Assembly (NCBI GenBank): GCA_036939755.1
Contig: JALLAZ010001072.1
Span: 1 to 11,310, forward strand
Origin: Stephanodiscus triporus
Taxonomy: Eukaryota; Bacillariophyta; Thalassiosirophyceae; Thalassiosirales; Thalassiosiraceae
Direction: 5' to 3'
DNA length: 11,310 nt
The position numbers were made by a program, and so were the translations under genes. The notes beneath the pieces are model-generated. The model had not been told where the DNA came from. It saw nothing but the letters and a program-made list of their open reading frames with translations, and did no database searches. Positions 1-7,521 of the stretch are shown here, in pieces (within the stretch, counting starts at the first letter, position 1; every line of letters begins with the position of its first letter).

Positions 1-80
1 AGGTCGGGGGGAAACCTAAAAGCTATAAGTGGAGACATGGGAACAGACGACCGATTATTTTATATACTAAAAATATATAT

Positions 81-1120
81 ATGATGATCATGAGGACGAT
101 ATCGGCCTTCATCATCCTAATCGCACGGCGCGGCGTCGTCGTCGAAGCCTTCTCCATCCTGCCAACGTCGTCGTCGTCGTCGTCGACGACGACGCAGGCG
201 ATGACATCTACGTCGCCGTCATCATCCGCCGGAAGAGGAGGGTTGGGCATCGTCGCCGCGACGACGACGGGGGCGTCGGCGACGTCGGGGGGGGGTCAAC
301 GGCGACGGCTCGTGCCGCCGAATGTCAGCGTGACGATATCGGATCGCATAGGCAACGGGACGTTCGGGGAGGTGTACCACGCGATCGACGGGATTAGCGG
401 CGCGCATCTAATTGCCAAGCGATCGAGGGCGACATTCGTCCCTCCCGGGGAGGAGGCAAATGATGACATCGACATCGACGACGACGACGACGACATCGAC
501 GGCGCGAGGAGGAGGAGGATGAGGAGGATTGAAGAAAAAAACGCCGACTCGTACCTGGAAGTAGAGGCGATCGTGAACTCCAGGCTCTGTCCTGCCACCC
601 TTGAGGATGGTCGCATGGGGGATGGCCATCATCTGTGCCATGCGCACGTGGCGCCGTACCTGGGGGAACACGTCGCGTCGAACGGGACGACGTACCTCGT
701 GTGGAGGGCGTCGGGGGGATATACGCTCGAGGATTATATCATGACGGAAGGAGGAGGGATGCGACTTGCGCAGGATCTGGGGCTGATCGATGGCGACGGC
801 GGCGCCGGCGACGGCGCTGGCGGCATGACGACGGGGGAAGGGGGAAAGATCCTTCGGAATCGGCTCGCGGCGGAGGTCCTGCGGCAGATACTGGAGGGCC
901 TGGCGTACTGCCATTCTTGCGGGATCGTCCATCGAGATGTAAAGGTGAGCAGGGATTCAAAACACATCATCGGCATTGTCCATTATTCTGCATATTTCGT
1001 TCTCGACTCCTCGCGCAAACATTCATCAATCTCACGTTGAAACAACGATAAATGCGCGTCGTAGCCCGCGAACATCTTAGTCGAGTGAGTCGAATGATGA
1101 CAATAGGAATATTATACATA

Positions 1121-1153
<33 letters not shown>

Positions 1154-2275
1154 CCCTCTTGCTGACCATCCATTTTCCGCGCCGCAGCCCCGAAACGCGG
1201 ACCCTACGCCTCATAGATTTCGGCAGCGCATGTTGCATGAATTCGTGGACCGCCGATAAACTGGGGTACAGGGGGGAAAATAAGGGTCCAAGATCGATAC
1301 TGTGAGTCGAATGTATCGTTCGTCTCGTTTGATGAAGGTGGGGGGGATCTCCCGCGAAAGAGAAAAAAAAAATCTCACAATTTTTTGTTCTACTAACCGA
1401 TGATGCGAACGAAAAACAGCTATTGCGCTCCGGAGGAATTCATCGACAAGGAACATCCGTACGCGTTCGACATGTACGGCGCGGCGATCACCTGGATACG
1501 AACGACGCTGTCGGAAGACGGACGCCGCGGGGGAATCGGAGACGTCGGCATCGACGTCGACGTCGACGGAACGACGTCCCTCGGATTGGGCAACGAGGAC
1601 GAATTGTTCCGGTGGAGGATGGATGTGCGAAATTTCGGCCACGACCTCTTGGCGTGGGAGGAATACGCCGCGTTGCACAACTCCCTCCCGCGCGGGTGGG
1701 ACGACCTCTTCGGTTCGTCCCGACAGGGCATACACGCCTTGCGCCTGCTTTCGAACATGATGTGCTACAATCCCGGATGCAGGATGAGCGCGGCCGAGGC
1801 ATTGTTGGGGCCGTACCTGAACATGGCGTGCGACGCGGAGCCCCCCCCGGACCTACCCCCGGCCATGCCGTACTCGATAATGTCGCACATCCAACGATGG
1901 AAGACTGATCGGGAGGTACACGGCGAATGTCGATTGGAGGATCTATTCACGAAGGTCGTGGCGGTGGAGCTCGATCGGCCCTTGTCTGGATTGTCGTTCG
2001 GTCCGAATAACAAACAAGTCAAGCGGAGAGAGAGGAAAGTTGGGGGAGGAGGAGGGGGAGGGGGCGGAGGGGGCGTTAGGGTGAAGGATATTTTCAGCGA
2101 TGGGACTGATGCATCGTCATCATCCAAGCAGCTTGAATTACTACGCGAGGGCGATTGTTTACTTGCAATTGGTTCAATTGACGTGGAAGACGCCTCGGTT
2201 GATCATGTAATGAATTTACTGGTCCAATGGCCACCGCACAAGCCTGTCCCAATGCTCCTTGTGAGAGATGCATGA
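81..2275 (+). CDS. STN7/STN8-like protein kinase with plastid-type presequence and C-terminal PDZ-like domain (4 exons)
   Basis: Proposed join: 81-944, 1065-1084, 1188-1301, 1420-2275, giving 618 codons including TGA. A Ser/Thr protein kinase: glycine loop GNGTFG at residues 91-96, likely ATP-binding Lys113 (IAK), alpha-C Glu160 or 162, HRD 284-286, PAN 289-291, DFG 305-307, APE 336-338, and FDMYG with Asp350. The C-lobe pattern FDMYG...ELFRWR...DLLAW...RMSAAEALLGPYL resembles the thylakoid kinases STN7/STN8, which phosphorylate light-harvesting and photosystem II proteins; that assignment is inference. Residues 1-23 are hydrophobic and are followed by an A|FSILP junction and a Ser/Thr run, like diatom plastid leaders, although an internal RR interrupts the hydrophobic core. 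An Asp/Arg-rich insert (about 125-150) sits in the N-lobe. Residues 513-617 look PDZ-like (LREGDCLLAIG), split by an 11-Gly tract at 541-551. No in-frame stop lies upstream of ATG 81, so a longer N terminus or upstream exon cannot be excluded. Confidence 0.82.
166..194. repeat. CGT/CGA trinucleotide repeat with palindrome
   Basis: Six CGT units followed by three CGA units. The last 20 bases (175-194) form a perfect palindrome centred on TCGA. In the kinase frame it encodes the Ser and then Thr run just after the proposed presequence junction. A related GAC run at about 470-500 encodes an Asp-rich insert in the same protein. Confidence 0.85.
945..1064 (+). other. Kinase intron 1
   Basis: A 120-nt intron with donor GTGAGC at 945 and acceptor TAG ending at 1064. 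It begins in phase 0 after the Lys of HRDVK. Reading through it gives a TGA at 1038-1040 and no kinase-like sequence. Removing it joins HRDVK to PANILV. A second possible donor, GTAAAG at 939, would delete the conserved Val-Lys and is less likely. Confidence 0.82.
1065..1084 (+). other. 20-nt microexon (kinase exon 2)
   Basis: Flanked by an upstream TAG acceptor and a downstream GTGAGT donor. It encodes P-A-N-I-L-V plus the first two bases of an Asp codon completed by the first base of exon 3. It supplies the metal-binding Asn (291) of the catalytic loop and changes the phase from 0 to 2, which is exactly what exon 3 needs to read LRLIDFG. Joining exon 1 directly to exon 3 at their consensus sites would put exon 3 in the wrong frame. 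Confidence 0.85.
1085..1187 (+). other. Kinase intron 2 with TA microsatellite
   Basis: A 103-nt intron: donor GTGAGT at 1085, acceptor CAG ending at 1187, and a branch-like CTGAC at 1162-1166, about 20 nt before the acceptor. Most of its middle is a TA-rich simple repeat. It is a phase-2 intron. Confidence 0.82.
1113..1153. repeat. TA/TG dinucleotide microsatellite
   Basis: An alternating TA tract with a short TG interruption at 1125-1130, ending in 23 uninterrupted alternating bases (1131-1153). It lies wholly inside kinase intron 2, so length changes should not alter the protein. Confidence 0.9.
1302..1419 (+). other. Kinase intron 3
   Basis: A 118-nt intron with donor GTGAGT at 1302, a good branch-site match TACTAAC at 1391-1397, and acceptor CAG ending at 1419. 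It is phase 2 and joins CT to C, giving Leu333 in the activation segment (RSIL-YCAPEEF). Without this splice, exon 3 would hit TGA at 1303-1305. Confidence 0.9.
2042..2074 (+). repeat. G-rich tract encoding 11 Gly, G-quadruplex-prone
   Basis: An almost pure purine stretch with several runs of four to five G, read as 11 consecutive Gly codons (residues 541-551). It separates the first strand of the PDZ-like domain (VELDRPLSGLSF) from the following strand (VRVKDIF), so it behaves as an expanded loop. Four or more G-runs within about 33 nt could form a quadruplex in DNA or mRNA. Confidence 0.8.
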
Positions 2276-2623
2276 GGTGTTGGGATGAATCCAAATAATA
2301 TTAACATCGGTAAACTAGTCCATTCCCCAAAGCAATCGGTGGGCTGTTAGGACCAGGGAATCACACCTGATAGATCGAACCGAGATAATTATCGTTCCTG
2401 ACGAATATGCCGCCATCCTGCCGTTAACTAGAAAATGAGATTCAACAAAATCGAAGTGCCAAGAGGTCCCTCCCTCTTTTATTAACTAGTTCCTAAGTAG
2501 AAATCGAACGGGCAAACTCATTCCCGCCTTAACTCTGAGTCGGAGAAAACCCTCCCCGCCTAGCTACTTAGAGTACCATAGCCTCCCGCCTCCCATTTTT
2601 CATTCTATGCATCCACTCATACC
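2276..2623. other. Intergenic spacer: kinase 3' end to RPC11 5' end
   Basis: A gene-free 348-bp spacer that must hold the kinase 3' UTR and the RPC11 promoter. I see no tRNA fold, convincing ORF or strong terminator hairpin. TTAACTAG occurs twice (about 2424 and 2482) with different flanks. The last 80 bases are rich in C-runs (CCCTCCCCGCC, CCTCCCGCCTCCC) just before the RPC11 ATG. Confidence 0.5.
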
Positions 2624-2959
2624 ATGTGGTTCTGTCCCTTGGACGGCACCCTCCTCCAAATAATCACATCCTCCGCGCCTGACTCATCGTCGAAAATCTT
2701 CGCCTGCACGACATGCCCCTACTCGCAACTCATCACGTCGCCCCAGATTCATAAGTCATACCCACCGAATCGGAAAAAGGTCGACGACATATTGGGGGGG
2801 GCGAACGCGTGGGAAAATGTCGATAGAACGTCGGCGGTCTGTCCGGCTTGTAGCTTCGGTGAGGCGTATTTCATGCAGATGCAAATACGAAGCGCGGATG
2901 AACCCATGAGCGTGTTTTACAAATGCGTGAGGTGTTCGCATCAGTGGAATGATAAATAA
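2624..2959 (+). CDS. RPC11: DNA-directed RNA polymerase III subunit RPC11 (POLR3K homologue)
   Basis: A 111-residue protein, matching the usual 105-110 of the family. RPC11 is the TFIIS-like small subunit of RNA polymerase III, needed for transcript cleavage, termination and reinitiation in the nucleus. Family hallmarks: the ACTTCPY end of the N-terminal zinc ribbon (Cys28, Cys31), the linker VDDILGG..AWENVD at 53-67, and a complete C-terminal ribbon with Cys73, Cys76, Cys101 and Cys104. The cleavage hairpin RSADEP is at 89-94, with acidic tip residues Asp92 and Glu93. Oddity: the N-terminal ribbon starts FCPLDG, so the usual second Cys (CPxC in yeast and human) is Asp7. Single exon. The stop lies 70 bp from the convergent protease stop. 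The linker and hairpin rule out RPA12 and RPB9 as better matches. Confidence 0.95.
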   Translation: MWFCPLDGTLLQIITSSAPDSSSKIFACTTCPYSQLITSPQIHKSYPPNRKKVDDILGGANAWENVDRTSAVCPACSFGEAYFMQMQIRSADEPMSVFYKCVRCSHQWNDK

Positions 2960-3029
2960 GCATTAATGGGGAGAAACGAAAGAGAGAGAAAATTCTCAGT
3001 GATAGAAATATACAAAATTGACTACCTTG

Positions 3030-6000
3030 TTAAATATCATTACCATCGCAAGATCGCGAATACACAACCAACGTTGCATATCGACGTTCCTTGGCATTAC
3101 CAAGCTTATTTATCACGTCACATCCACTAATTTCTTTAGGAACTGGATACGGAGAAGCTGAAGTGTCTTTGTCAGAATTTACAATGCGAACGAAATCATC
3201 ATCGATTTCAGTCCACAAATTATCTCTCTTGTCCTGCGGATCATCATCCTCACAAGTTGGCAATGAAGAACGAAGGAACGTTACATAATGACCTTCAGGA
3301 CTGACCCCAAATTCTGCCTCATGCTCATCCTCTATTGGATCCACATGTACGATGGCACCTGTCAAGCAGTATCGAAAATCATTGTCCGACTTATGAGGTG
3401 TAGTGTTAGAGGACCATGCCCTCACATCCAACTCTGCGGGGATTTCCACCTTTCCCGGCAACTTCTCCACTCTCCCCGTAATAGTCGAATATTCAAATCG
3501 TTTCAAGTGGAATATCAGCGATCGAGGGAGAGGAACGCATAGCCGTGTTTCCTTTCGGGTGATCCACTCGTTGGCGTTGCTTTTGTAGCTACTGGAATCG
3601 CTACATCCGTCAATGTCAATTGCTGGTATGATTGGCAAGGCATCATCAGTGTTTTCTCCGATATTATGTTCTGCACTGGACGAGGATGAAGAAAACGATG
3701 ACGAGGATTTTTCGGAGGATGAACTTGACGCGTCTGTTTCTGTTGAGGATGTGTCGTCTGTGTAATAGGAGGAGGAGCTGCCGCTTTCATTGCTGCTCGA
3801 GGACGAGTTGTCACTGATGGACTCGATAACAGGCGACTTCGAGGCGGATACTACGTGCGAATCGATATCCATCCCTACTGGATCCTTTGCTTTCTGGCTG
3901 ATGTGTGTGTCTGGAGCCTTTGCCGTCGCTATGGCTCCAACGTCCTCTCCATGTAGAAAGAGTGCCGCGTCATTTTTTAGAATAGCAGTTTCGCTGTCCT
4001 TCTTCTCGTCAGCGTCAACAAAAGAATCATCAGTAAAAGAGCCCAGACTGATGTCGTCAATGTCAGATGGTGTTTCGATCGCAGAAGACTTTGTCAGAAA
4101 AGATAAGTCATCAGAAGAGTTAGAGTTGGCAGAGGAGACGTGTGAATCCACGGAGGACTCCTCCTCGCTTGAGCTACTGTCCGATGATGGCAGCAGTGGC
4201 CCACTCCCATCGTCCTCCAATGAGCCTGTAGGCGAGGGCATATACGACAAGATGATACCTTGCTGCGCAATATTTGGAGAAGGACCAACCTCCATGTTCA
4301 AAGGGGTGTTAAGACCGGGCACACTCTGCCTGGCAAAGTTCATGTTAGGCGATTCTTCGAATGACACGACTATCGTATCTTCGTTCAAGACTGGAGTGCC
4401 CACAGATTCGATTTCAGTGCTGCCCACCGATCCAGTACTACTTTCCACAGACAGACGATGGACAGGTTTACGACCATGGCTGTTCATCGAATCATCACGA
4501 CCTAGTCGACCAGCGCGACTATCTAGTGATGCACCTCTGGAAGTATTGCTGCGATGACTGTCAGACCCCCGGCGACTATGACGACTACGACGACTAGCGA
4601 TGGAGGATCCTCTATTTGCCAACTTTAATGCCGCCACGGCTGCAGCGTAGTGGGAATCCTTTACTATCCCAAACTGCTTTTTTGAATTCTCTGCCATGTC
4701 ATTCTGGTTATAATCGTCCTCGCTAAGATCCTCCTTCTCACCACAATCAAGGTCGGTTTGGGACGCATCCTTTACTGTGTCAAATTGCGTCGTTGTATTC
4801 TCTGCCATGTCATTCGGGTTATCATCGTCCTCGCCAAGTTCCTCCTTCTCACCACAGTCAAAGTCTGTTTGGCACGCAACGGATCGGGAAGTCACGGATG
4901 ACACGGATGCGCAGTCGTGACCGACGCGAGATCTCTTTTTGTCCTCATTTTCCGTAATCCTGGCAGCTTTCCAGTCCGCCTCCGTTGCATCATACGCATG
5001 ATTTTCACTCTCCACTACACTGTTTACAGCGTTCAAAAACACATCGTCGTCATCAATACACTCTGACGCAGGAATGTCCTCTTCAATGCCAACATACTCG
5101 TCGTCCCTTCTCTTTGTATTCGACGCGCGAGGACCCTCTATTGCGGATTCAACCCCAACCAACGATTCAATCTTCTCATCCTCATCCTCCAACTCAATAA
5201 TCTCATTTCCGTCCCCGTCGAATCTCCTCACATGTTCATCCTGGATCATTTCTCCTCGTTCCATCAATCCACGCCAATCGAATCCCCGAATAGGATTTGG
5301 TTCGACAGTGATGCTGTGCAACGCTTCAACAAGACTTGAGAAGTAGCTCTTGTCGTCGTACTTATTTGGAGGCGAGCTTTTCGAGAATTTTTCCTGAGAT
5401 GACGGAAGTTTCTGGGATGGCCGTTGTTGAGTTTTTTTCAAGGGTGGCGGTGTTATGGTCATTCCTATCATCCTGTCTTGCCTATTAACGACTGGCAATG
5501 GAAGGGGAATGGGCAACGGCCGTTTGATATTGCCATTTTTCTTTGTACGTTGCATCGTCGTCGACGTCGTTATGGTGGTGGTGGCGGTGGTAGTAGTAGT
5601 AGAAGGGGGTATCATTGGATCGTCGACAATGGATGTTGTAACGGAGGTGGTGTATGTCCCAACGATTCGCGAGACAAGCATCCCCGACCACGATTTTTCC
5701 ATTGCCGATTGTACACGTTCGAGCGCCGCCCTCAGCTTCCTCTCGGATTGCTGCTGCTGCGTCTGCATTTCATCGTCGTCGTCCATCTCGTCCTTCTTCC
5801 CCTCCGCCCTCCGATCAACGTCGCTTGGACTGCCAAAATCTGCAGTATTCAATATTTCTTGCAATCTCCACATTTCCTTTCGCACCGAATGTTCCAGCAG
5901 GCTAACAAGAGATCGGAATACCATCGCGGCATCCCCCACATTATTGGTATTGATGACGTTATTCTGGGTGGCGGCCTCGGATGACAAATACCGATAAAAG

Positions 6001-7349
6001 TGGGTCGGATCGATTGCGCTACCGAGGATTTCGATCGCATTGCCATTCGCGGCAATCCCGCCACGTCCACCGCCCAGGTTACCATGCGCTGTTGTCGTGT
6101 GCGCCCCGTCGTCATAATTATCCCCATAATCGCGATAGCTCTCGCTCTGCAGCACCATGCCCAGAGCGGCATCGTACAATGCACTATTATTGCCCTTCAT
6201 CAATATCACAAGACTCTCCCAATCGGCCGCGGTGGCCGAACCACTCCGGACCGCGTCCATGTAGGCCGTCAGGGCGGCCCGTTGGACTGAATTCAAGGCA
6301 GACTTCTTCACGAGACGACGATACAATTTCTTCGTGGATGCGTCCCCGCGCGTAGGATTTTCCTGCGGGGTAGACCCCTCGTCGTGACGACGACGACTGC
6401 TGCCCAGACTCGACGCAGTAGCTGCATTCGTTTGTCTCCTTCCCCGACGACGACCTCGGAGCTCGATGTCGTCGGACGGGGTCGTGGCATTATTATTTAT
6501 TGCATCGTCACCATCGTCTTGGTGCTCGAGTCCAATCCCTCGAAAAGTCTCCGCGATTAGGGCCTCGTGCGCATCGTAACCGCCCGCCTCGTTCGCGGCG
6601 AGAGCGGGCGATGATTTTTTCACCCTCGAGGGCCTCAACGACAGGGAATTCGGCCTGATTTCCTCTTGATCGCGAATCTCCTCGCCCCCCCCCCCGGAGA
6701 TATTTAGCATCCCGCCGCTCGCGATCGTGGTCTCGCGGCCGCCGCCGGCGACGACTCGCTCGCGCTCCCTATTGTCGTCCTCCGCCTCGGAACCGTCGGG
6801 AAGGAGGACGACGATGCCGTCGACGTGGTTGCTATCTTCGCCGACCTTCCCCCCGGCGCGCGCGACGACGTCGGCGAACGCTCGCCCCTCCTCTGAGGAT
6901 TCCCCCTTTTCCTCTTCATTAGCGCCCGCGACGATGACGACGTGCCGCTCTTCGTGAATATCCAGCACATCCTCCGAATGCGCCAACGAATGGAAAAACC
7001 ACGACAGTTGATACACGAACTCTCGTTGGATTACATCTCCTCCACCTCCTCCGTGCTCCGCAGTGCTGCTGGCTGAGACTGCCCCCGCCGCGGCGACGAC
7101 GGGACGCTTCGCCCGGCAATACTCGGCGCTCGTCGGTGCCAGCTCGAGCAGCGACTCGGTTACGGCCGGGAAGCAGTGGAATAGCAACTGCAACGCCGAG
7201 GACGTGTGGCAGGACGTCCCTTCGACGTTGCATATGCCCCGATAGCCGCGATGGGATAGTACTGGTAGAACAGCGGCGTCGTCGTCGTCGTCGTCGTTCG
7301 GATCGAGATGTTGATCGGGGTCATCCCTCGGAGGCAATCTCGTCGCCAT
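3030..7349 (-). CDS. Large divergent ubiquitin-specific protease (USP/UCH family) with long low-complexity insert
   Basis: A single-exon gene of 1,439 residues from ATG at 7349; the frame runs upstream to a GTG at 7397, but ATG is the likelier eukaryotic start. Predicted deubiquitinase of the USP (C19) family, a thiol protease that removes ubiquitin from proteins. The Cys box is GICNVEGTSCHTSSALQLL at 38-56, probable catalytic Cys47, with Asn41 as candidate oxyanion residue. A segment GDAAMVFRSLVSLLE near 471-485 resembles the USP DAxEFLxxLL motif. The C-terminal half has PRSLIFHLKRFEY (about 1275), catalytic His1354 in GHYVTFLR, and WTEIDDDFV with Asp1383-1385. Between them lie acidic, Ser-rich and basic low-complexity stretches, including a 37-residue tandem repeat (826-899). 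No paired CxxC zinc motif is evident. The Cys box has one extra residue compared with GNTC-type USPs, so activity is not certain. Confidence 0.85.
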   Translation of the reverse strand: MATRLPPRDDPDQHLDPNDDDDDDAAVLPVLSHRGYRGICNVEGTSCHTSSALQLLFHCFPAVTESLLELAPTSAEYCRAKRPVVAAAGAVSASSTAEHGGGGGDVIQREFVYQLSWFFHSLAHSEDVLDIHEERHVVIVAGANEEEKGESSEEGRAFADVVARAGGKVGEDSNHVDGIVVLLPDGSEAEDDNRERERVVAGGGRETTIASGGMLNISGGGGEEIRDQEEIRPNSLSLRPSRVKKSSPALAANEAGGYDAHEALIAETFRGIGLEHQDDGDDAINNNATTPSDDIELRGRRRGRRQTNAATASSLGSSRRRHDEGSTPQENPTRGDASTKKLYRRLVKKSALNSVQRAALTAYMDAVRSGSATAADWESLVILMKGNNSALYDAALGMVLQSESYRDYGDNYDDGAHTTTAHGNLGGGRGGIAANGNAIEILGSAIDPTHFYRYLSSEAATQNNVINTNNVGDAAMVFRSLVSLLEHSVRKEMWRLQEILNTADFGSPSDVDRRAEGKKDEMDDDDEMQTQQQQSERKLRAALERVQSAMEKSWSGMLVSRIVGTYTTSVTTSIVDDPMIPPSTTTTTATTTITTSTTMQRTKKNGNIKRPLPIPLPLPVVNRQDRMIGMTITPPPLKKTQQRPSQKLPSSQEKFSKSSPPNKYDDKSYFSSLVEALHSITVEPNPIRGFDWRGLMERGEMIQDEHVRRFDGDGNEIIELEDEDEKIESLVGVESAIEGPRASNTKRRDDEYVGIEEDIPASECIDDDDVFLNAVNSVVESENHAYDATEADWKAARITENEDKKRSRVGHDCASVSSVTSRSVACQTDFDCGEKEELGEDDDNPNDMAENTTTQFDTVKDASQTDLDCGEKEDLSEDDYNQNDMAENSKKQFGIVKDSHYAAAVAALKLANRGSSIASRRSRHSRRGSDSHRSNTSRGASLDSRAGRLGRDDSMNSHGRKPVHRLSVESSTGSVGSTEIESVGTPVLNEDTIVVSFEESPNMNFARQSVPGLNTPLNMEVGPSPNIAQQGIILSYMPSPTGSLEDDGSGPLLPSSDSSSSEEESSVDSHVSSANSNSSDDLSFLTKSSAIETPSDIDDISLGSFTDDSFVDADEKKDSETAILKNDAALFLHGEDVGAIATAKAPDTHISQKAKDPVGMDIDSHVVSASKSPVIESISDNSSSSSNESGSSSSYYTDDTSSTETDASSSSSEKSSSSFSSSSSSAEHNIGENTDDALPIIPAIDIDGCSDSSSYKSNANEWITRKETRLCVPLPRSLIFHLKRFEYSTITGRVEKLPGKVEIPAELDVRAWSSNTTPHKSDNDFRYCLTGAIVHVDPIEDEHEAEFGVSPEGHYVTFLRSSLPTCEDDDPQDKRDNLWTEIDDDFVRIVNSDKDTSASPYPVPKEISGCDVINKLGNAKERRYATLVVYSRSCDGNDI
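3640..4240 (-). other. Ser/acidic low-complexity part of the protease
   Basis: Encodes about 200 residues very rich in Ser, Asp and Glu (for example SSSSDESS-like and SSSSSSEKSSSS stretches) directly before the C-terminal catalytic half. It is predicted to be disordered and to hold many casein-kinase-2-like sites (Ser followed by acidic residues). No folded domain is recognisable. Confidence 0.6.
4653..4874 (-). repeat. In-frame tandem duplication of 111 bp (37 residues) in the protease
   Basis: Two adjacent diverged copies, 4764-4874 (residues 826-862) and 4653-4763 (residues 863-899). Both follow the plan xQTDxDCGEKExLxEDDxNxNDMAEN and end in VKD. Aligned 111-bp copies share long identical stretches, such as CTCTGCCATGTCATTC on the plus strand at 4689 and 4800. 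Each copy carries a QTD tripeptide. This is a segmental duplication rather than simple-repeat slippage. Confidence 0.9.
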
Positions 7350-7521
7350 CGTCGGTGTGGGGGACGATCTGAGGCCGCAGCAAAATCCAGGGTCCACTAC
7401 TGTATCGTAGAGTACTTATGATGTCCGTTCATGATGTGATCTGTCGCATAGATGAGGGATTAATCCGGAGTATGTGGGTCGTCGGCTTCAGGGCCACAGA
7501 AAAAAAGCACACTCTAACACC
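7350..7521. promoter_or_regulatory. Divergent promoter region between protease and NOC3
   Basis: Only 172 bp separate the two head-to-head ATGs, so 5' UTRs and core promoters of both genes must lie here or overlap the coding starts. There is no clear TATA box. ATG triplets at 7419 and 7422 precede the NOC3 start and could act as upstream ORFs if they are transcribed. The role is inferred from gene orientation only. Confidence 0.55.

Noticed and set aside
408..932. Minus-strand frame of 174 codons opposite kinase exon 1
   Set aside because: It overlaps recognisable kinase motifs (glycine loop, HRD) on the plus strand, and its own translation is basic low-complexity.
1400..1419. ATG at 1400 as the start of a separate gene for the kinase C-terminal half
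   Set aside because: These 20 bases are intron 3 sequence just before the CAG acceptor. Splicing to exon 3 gives a continuous activation segment, so the downstream part is exon 4 of one gene.
2330..2400. GGTTCGATC on the minus strand as a tRNA T-arm/B box
   Set aside because: No complementary 5-bp T stem, acceptor stem or A box could be found around it.
3790..4557. Plus-strand open frame of about 255 codons opposite the protease
   Set aside because: Ser/Asp-rich codons of the protease leave few stops on the other strand. There is no domain and no independent support.
7350..7397. GTG at 7397 (protease) and GTG at 7474 (NOC3) as start codons
   Set aside because: Eukaryotic nuclear genes rarely start at GTG. 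Both genes have good internal ATGs (7349 and 7522), the latter in an ACCATGG context.
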